From positions 13,415,855-13,479,854 of the forward strand of contig OX439127.1 in assembly GCA_949318235.1 (NCBI GenBank): DNA of 64,000 nt, in the 5' to 3' direction. The position numbers and the translations under genes were made by a program. Under the pieces are notes generated by a model. It made no database searches. It was not told the DNA's origin and saw nothing but the letters and a program-made list of their open reading frames with translations. Shown one piece after another: positions 58,901 to 64,000 of this stretch (its first letter is position 1; every line of letters starts with the position of its first letter). The stretch comes from Ecdyonurus torrentis. Lineage: Eukaryota > Arthropoda > Insecta > Ephemeroptera > Heptageniidae.

Positions 58901-61475
58901 TGTCAATGTTTTAAAGTTAAATTTATACATAGGTTCATTTTAATGTTCAATATTTTTGCATGCATGCTTCAATCCCAACATTTTGAAGACTACAACAACA
59001 ATGAGAGGCCTTATTTTAAACAGCGCTATCCTGAATATAAATATTTACAATACTATTTATCAAAATGCTTAAAATTTGATATATAATGTTTACTGTTCTT
59101 CACAGTCTGACAGAAGGTCGAACGGAGACGACGAGGTAGTGTCTATCAAGCACTTTTTATTTTTTAGCTTCGCCGCCGCTTTTTTGTTTGCACGCTATGT
59201 CCTCGCATAAATAAAATATTCTTGCAAGAGCAGTAAATACTTTTTTTTCTGATTGGGATGATTGCACAAAAGTATGATCATCAATTGATAAATTATATTT
59301 AAAAGAGCAACAATTAGATTTTGGCTTCCAAAGATATGGAATTTTTGTTAATTCTTTATGCATTTTTAAGGTCTAGTATGGAATTAATGCAGGCTAAATT
59401 AAAGAGAAAATAAAATAAATTCTATATTCTGTATTAATATTCTTTAGCATTAAAAAAGTTTTAGTAATTTTGGTTCTTATGAATATTTTTTTTCTTTGAA
59501 ATTATTTTGATTTTATTTTTGCTCATACTTTTTGGGGTCAGGGATGTGGGGAGGGGATTGTTTACATGCTTGGGATGTTGAGTTTAAATGACTAATGAAA
59601 TTGCTTTTAGATAATAAATTTACAGTAATTTACAATTCAAATTTTTCTCACTTTCACTTTTAGATTTTTTTTTTTTTTTTTTTTTTCCAGTTTCCTATCT
59701 GCCATAATCATGTAGTTGCATAAAAATAGTTACAGTATAAATTTGACGCACGTTTTGTGTAATGAATCAGAAATTTAAATTATGTAGTAATTTCATTATT
59801 CACAATAGGAAACATTTCATGTGTACTTGTCATAAAAGTGGCTAGTGTAGTAGTCAGTAGCTGCTTCCATATGACAAGCATTTGTATTCCATATACATGG
59901 CTATTGTAACAACTGTGTAAACACTTGACACATTGGTGGTAAGTACTGATGAAATGTCTTTGATACAATAGAGATTTATTGATATATTCTACATACATTT
60001 TTACATATTTTATATTATTTGGTTTTGAAAAGCTTTTTTCTGTTCTGTATATATTTGACAAATATAAACATAATCTTGTATGCCTCTGCTTGCCCACCTT
60101 TTATATTTAAAATGGTGATTGGGAGTAAATTAATATTATAGGCTATCATTATATAATAGAAAAGCACATATTGATGTTTACCCTCAAAGTGAAGGAACAA
60201 CACTTTACAAATTTTACTCAAAATGAACAATCTGCGTTTGGCGCTTCTATGCGTTTTAATGTGAGAACTAGATGGGGGAACTTGGAATTTGTAAAGTGTA
60301 GTTCGTTCACTTCGACGGGTAAGCATCGATATATAGATTAAGAAAAATTGGGGAATGGGAGACGATTTTTCCTTTTATAGGCCTATACATATCTATATTA
60401 TAATATATATCACAGTTATGGTTGCCTTGGAAGAAATTTTAGGTATGCTGTGGGTATAAACATGTCCTTTTATGCTTTAATAACTGTTGTGCAATGAATA
60501 ACTGATATTTTACCTTGCCTATTAATGGTTAACGATCACTCTGATGAAAGTGCTTTATTAATATTGTATGTATTTGCTTATATTGCTAAGGCATGTGTGC
60601 TATAAAATATGGTACATCCTATTACAATCAGGCAGCAGGAGTAGAAGTGGTTAGCTACCTACAGCAACTATGTTCCAATGACGTAAATATTCCTGTCGGT
60701 GGAATCGCTCATGCTGGTATGCAGAATGAACGCGGTGGATATGAAAATGATTGTATGCTTGTACGGCAAACAGAAAACAGGTATGAAGTGTATATTATTT
60801 TTTTCTTTATATCCTATGACATTCACATACATAATAGGAAATGTATGTGTGTGTGTGTTTGTTTGCTTGGTGCAGGTGGTTTCATTTAGCTGGTAATTGA
60901 ATTTTTTTTATTTTTTCCCTGCTACAAAACTTAAAACTAAAATTTAAAATCTCTGTTACATACTTTTCTGTTTACATTATAATAGTATATCAGTTCTTCC
61001 GAATAGAAATGTCGTAGTAGAGTTTTTTTGCCATGCGACTATGAGTTCTATGAAAAGAACAGGTAAGATTCAAGGTCGCATCACAAAAAAACTCTACAAC
61101 GACATTTCTATCCGGAAGACTTGATATATATTTTGAGATTATGTGCATTTTTATAAAATTTTATTTCAGTATTAGTATTCAGGGTGAGATTGGCTATAAG
61201 ATTTGGTTGACAATTGTCGACTGGCCTCTTAGGTTTTTGGCCCCTTGATGGGCCCACCTCAAAAAGTGGGCATAACTGGTTCAAGAGTTTCCCCCGTATT
61301 TCTAAATTGCCAACTGGCCTCCAACTAGCCTATCCGACCCTGCTTATCTTATATCTGACTTATTTATATGCTGTGCCTCTGTTATTTCATTTGCAATAAA
61401 AATTTAAGATTAGAGATAAACATAAATACAGTATTCATAATTACAGTATATAGACTATTATACACCCTATACTGT

Positions 61476-61519
<44 letters not shown>

Positions 61520-63578
61520 AACTTAAAAAAAATGTAAAAAGGAAAAAATAAACTTTGTTTGATCCTAATGCAAAGTAATGATAGACTCACATAAATTTCT
61601 TCTTCACAGTTATTTCATGGTATCTCCAACAAATCAGCAGACTCGAATCTTTGAGTGGATGAGGCGTCATTTACCAAGTGACCAGTCAGTAGCATTAACT
61701 GATGTTACATCAATGTTTACGGTTCTTAATATTCTTGGACCAAAAGCCCAAGCACTGATGTCAGAGCTTTCTAATTCTGACATGCATTTACACCCATTTA
61801 CATACAAGGTATTATTTTTATCATGAGAAAAATCAAGGCCATTTATTTACTTGTAAATAATAATATGTGAACTTATTCATTTTAGAAAGTCAATGTTGGC
61901 TATGCTTCGGATGTAATGGTAATGGCGTTCACAAATACAGGCGAGCCAGGATACAGTCTTTATGTACCATCTGAGTATGCCCTTCACGTTTATGATCGAC
62001 TTATGAAAGTATGTTTTCCTATGTGAAATTATAATTTTATGAATCTGTTATATTTAATGTAGCAATAAATGTTAATGCATTTTATTGTTTTAATATAAAT
62101 TTATATCAATATTCAGCATTGAATGCTAAATTTTGGCTATACCTAAATCTAAAACTAACTTACTGACTTGCAAAGTAGTTTATGCAAATGTTTTTTGTTT
62201 TTTTTTCCTAGCATGGTCATATAAGCAGATTTTGTTCATTCTAGAAATACATATTTATAATTAGCTTGTTCTTTGGAATAGGTATATTTCATATTTTTCT
62301 TTTACCTCTAATAACTTTTATTTTTTATTCAAGCTAATGTGATATAAAAAAGTGAGAAAACGAACATTCTGGTTTATTGCAGGTGGGACGTGATTATGGT
62401 GCTCGAAATGTTGGATATCTGACCTTACGTTTCTTACGTATCGAACGATTTGTTCCATTCTGGGCTGAGGAGCTTGATAGTGTAACTACCCCATACGAAG
62501 TTGGTAGAGGATACAAAGTCAAGCTTGATGTAAGAATCCTCTGGTGACATCTAATACACTATTTACTAATTAGCACACTTGCAGTACAGTATATTATAAT
62601 AGTTGAGTGGGCCAAAAAAAAAAAAAAAAAAAAAAAAAAACTATCAAGTTCTTGCTGTTATTGCGAGTAGAAGGAAGGTTGTTTCTGTTCATATAAATAT
62701 TTATAAAGTACAAAAAACTGAATTCAGATAGGCTAAACATAATAAAGTGTGATTGGGATGCAATTTTGAAATTGCATAAATGAATTGATGAAAATAATTT
62801 TTACATTTTGTTCGTTGTTAGTTGTAAAACTTTCATTTTTTTTCTTCCATTTAGTTGTTATTTTATTTATTTATTTCAGAAAGAGTACTTCATTGGAAAA
62901 TTTGCTCTTCAAAAGCAAAAAGCCCAAGGAGTTTACAAACGTTTAGTAATGTTTCATCTGGATGGAATAGATCCAGATAGAGATACCTGGCCTTGGGGTG
63001 GAGAACCAGTTTATCGCAATGGAGAATACGTTGGTTCTGTGACATCAGCAGGGTATTATTATTTATTTATTTATGTATTTGTCAACTAAAAACAGGCTTG
63101 CGCCCAATACATTGGCGGTACACTCACAAGTCACAAGTCAGTACAAATAATCAAAGAATTACAATTAAAGTAAAAATAACACGCATGCACATATACATTA
63201 AATTAGAATTACAGATTATATATTAGTAACATACAGTATTGCTTTTCAACATTCCTATTATACAAACTTTATTTTATTATTTTACTATTTTTCAATGAAC
63301 ATTTATTATAATTTTTCAATTTTAGGTATGGATTTACAGCTAATAAACTTGTGTGTTTGGGATTTGTGCGTAATCCTAATCGTGAACCAGTAACACCAGA
63401 ATTCTTGTCAGCACGAGACGCTCTCTATGAAATAGATATTGCAGGTGTTCGAGTGCGAGCACGTGCACATATTCACCCACTTCCATTACCTACCATGGGA
63501 TCACAAAATAAGGCAGCTCATCTTCGATATCAGCCAAAAGTCAGAGAAGCAGTGGTTAGTGCAAAAGCAACAGCATAA
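52909..63578 (+). CDS. PDPR: Pyruvate dehydrogenase phosphatase regulatory subunit, mitochondrial, 16 coding exons
   Basis: Matrix flavoprotein that modulates the phosphatase reactivating the pyruvate dehydrogenase complex. Exons: 52909-53120, 55349-55476, 56990-57093, 57254-57395, 57541-57662, 57729-58005, 58076-58200, 58273-58469, 58529-58683, 58756-58895, 60632-60780, 61610-61808, 61886-62008, 62383-62529, 62880-63052, 63326-63578. All phases agree, giving 881 residues (human about 879). Residues 1-30 (MSGGWARYCASRLN ... RRF) resemble a mitochondrial presequence. A Rossmann FAD motif follows (VVICGAGTVANSVAYHL ... LILEKDR), then the DAO-type oxidoreductase fold, and a C-terminal GcvT-like half (DMSSFTKIEIK, GEPGYSLYVP, WPWGGEPVYRNGEYVG). 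The third position of the usual GxGxxG is Asn. An in-frame ATG exists at 52846, but a CTACAG acceptor at 52895-52900 suggests the 52909 start is preceded by a 5' UTR intron. The acceptor of the 60632 exon could shift slightly. Confidence 0.96.
53251..53407. mobile_element. hAT-type miniature element, family B, copy 2
   Basis: Ends are CAGAGGGCTTAAAGTA and TACTTTAAGCCCTG. It is the reverse of the 35.9-kb copy (shared AGCTCC and GCGCAATGTTAAATT). No exact target duplication remains. In PDPR intron 1. Confidence 0.65.
53473..53764. mobile_element. hAT-type miniature element, family A, with nested insert
   Basis: Ends are CAGGGTCAGACTGGC and GGCCAGTCCGAGCCTG; the flanking octamers CTGTTCAC and CTGTTATC match at 6 of 8. 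An inner hairpin (AATGCTGTTCGTAAACCCTG and its exact complement at about 53621-53730) sits inside and explains the extra length over the 177-bp copy. Confidence 0.7.
53970..54120. mobile_element. Possible Penelope-like terminal repeat fragment, 54.0 kb
   Basis: AATGACCAGCTAAAGCCTTAAATAGTGAAG then CAAAGTTTGGTGAAAATCTT resemble one arm of the 33.9-kb copy. Only one arm is recognisable. Confidence 0.35.
54485..54660. mobile_element. Hairpin miniature element in PDPR intron
   Basis: Arms GATATCGATCTTGTTGCAAA and the complement near 54635-54660 (TTCGCAACAAGATTGATATA). AAAATGT..ATCTCGTTTTTTG and its complement continue inward, and GCAAAATGTCTATCTCGA pairs near the centre. Confidence 0.75.
54805..55112. 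mobile_element. Miniature element, TATAGGGTG family, copy 2
   Basis: Starts TATAGGGTGGTTTCATTCAT and ends GACGTCATGCTTACACACCC. It is the reverse complement of the 26.3-kb copy with scattered substitutions. Confidence 0.75.
55775..56640. mobile_element. Penelope-like element fragment with inverted terminal repeats
   Basis: Arms of about 95 bp (55775-55870 and 56509-56604: TAGAAGTTCTATGGAGAGGT and ACCTCTCCATAGAACTTCTA) enclose a GIY-YIG open frame and a 3' block with a hammerhead-like core. The tail GATCCTAACCGCGATGTTTT matches the tails at 28.4 and 35.0 kb. The reverse transcriptase part is missing. In a PDPR intron. Confidence 0.75.
55863..56246 (+). pseudogene. GIY-YIG endonuclease domain of a Penelope-like retroelement
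   Basis: A 127-codon frame without stops. VIYKLEC is the GIY strand and AFYIGLTTQKARDRMNGHRQ the YIG strand with the downstream Arg and His. AEHAASHGI, then NYATLRQYELAYQHILRSR, follow, as in Penelope-like endonucleases that end near this helix. The upstream reverse transcriptase is absent, so the frame is the 3' end of a 5'-truncated copy. The first codons may belong to the arm rather than the protein. Confidence 0.75.
58896..60631. other. PDPR intron 10, AT-rich
   Basis: 1.7-kb intron. Mostly unique AT-rich DNA with a T run at 59666-59687 and the hairpin element at about 60185-60320. No exon missing: the proteins on both sides join without a gap. Confidence 0.6.
60185..60320. mobile_element. 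Short inverted-repeat element
   Basis: Arms TCAAAGTGAAGGAACAACAC / TTTACAAATT and GGAATTTGTAAAGTGTAGTT / CGTTCACTTCGA enclose about 70 bp. Moderately diverged arms. Confidence 0.6.
60986..61130. mobile_element. Short inverted-repeat element
   Basis: Arms ATATCAGTTCTTCCGAATAG / AAATGTCGTAGTAGAGTTTT and AAAACTCTACAACGACATTT / CTATCCGGAAGACTTGATAT, about 45 bp with a few mismatches. In the PDPR intron before exon 12. Confidence 0.75.
61180..61342. mobile_element. hAT-type miniature element, family A, oldest copy
   Basis: Ends are CAGGGTGAGATTGGC and AGCCTATCCGACCCTG. No clear target duplication is left. Interior shares the GGCCCC and AGTGGGCATAACTGG blocks with the other family A copies. Confidence 0.6.
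61478..61518. repeat. Poly(T) tract in PDPR intron
   Basis: About 40 T in a row. Other runs of similar length: 25831-25875, 30811-30843, 33535-33568, 38671-38699 and 62614-62640. Confidence 0.95.
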
Positions 63579-64000
63579 TTATTTAGTCCTGCATCTTCAA
63601 TCTTCATTCATCTTTTTTTCCTAAAGAATAATAATAACACCATCGTGTAATATTTCATTTGTTAATTTTAACCCATATGTCCCATGCTTGCCCCCCACCC
63701 CTTTCCCCCTCCCCCTCCCTTTCTATTTATATTGTTTACTTTTATGCAAGTATATAGTAGTGTTATATTTATTAAGAAAGGAGTGGAGTGGAAAGTTTAT
63801 ATATACACTGATGTTAGAATATTAACTATAATGTCTTATTACTACTTCAAATATAATGTTACCTACATTTGGCTAGGATGATATGGAAGTAAAAATGCAA
63901 GTTGCGACAAAATTTAAGACTCTCTTAATATATGTGTATTAGAATTATCAAATAAATGTTTAATATGTTCCTCATTGGTGATTTTTATTTCTAATGAAGT
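63579..64000 (+). other. PDPR 3' UTR with poly(A) signal
   Basis: No open frame of note after the PDPR stop. A C/T-rich patch lies at 63690-63722. AATAAA at 63951-63956 is followed by a T/G-rich stretch (TGTTCCTCATTGGTG), the expected layout of a cleavage site, so the transcript probably ends near 63975. Confidence 0.65.

Overview
This window is nuclear DNA from an animal, most likely an arthropod. It is AT-rich, carries very long GA, AT, CA and pentanucleotide microsatellites, and has genes split into many small exons by GT-AG introns. A tRNA-derived SINE and a dense population of small DNA transposons add to this. The arthropod call rests mainly on the dynactin protein, whose KRASFVETGF and LRDLSAHEKHE stretches read like insect Glued. 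I cannot name the genus. All assignments come from reading the sequence; no search was run.

Three multi-exon genes can be assembled with consistent splice phase from start to stop. (1) Minus strand, 36479 down to 4778: DCTN1/p150Glued, a dynactin subunit, 24 coding exons and about 1,290 residues, with a last intron of about 12.9 kb. (2) Plus strand, 41779-48249: an unrecognised single-pass membrane or secreted protein of 386 residues in 11 exons. Its middle is a 54-residue module encoded by a pair of exons and repeated three times. (3) Plus strand, 52909-63578: PDPR, the regulatory subunit of pyruvate dehydrogenase phosphatase, 16 coding exons and 881 residues.

Layout: 1-4659 is downstream of DCTN1 and holds microsatellites and a degenerate 138-bp tandem repeat. 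4778-36479 is DCTN1; its introns hold two very large foldback palindromes (13.7-16.2 and 16.4-17.5 kb), a LINE tail, a SINE, hAT-type, piggyBac-type and mariner-type miniature elements, and several copies of a Penelope-like terminal repeat. 36480-41778 is the DCTN1 upstream region and intergenic DNA. 41779-48249 is the novel gene. 48420-52900 is intergenic with a head-to-head rearranged mariner-type transposon. 52909 to the end is PDPR, with a GIY-YIG endonuclease fragment in an intron.

The genes are not functionally linked: one serves dynein motors, one mitochondrial pyruvate metabolism, and one is unknown. The most interesting content is the triplicated exon pair, whose history can be read from insertions present in one repeat unit and absent from the others. 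The second is a dispersed Penelope-like inverted-repeat family with possible hammerhead ribozyme cores.
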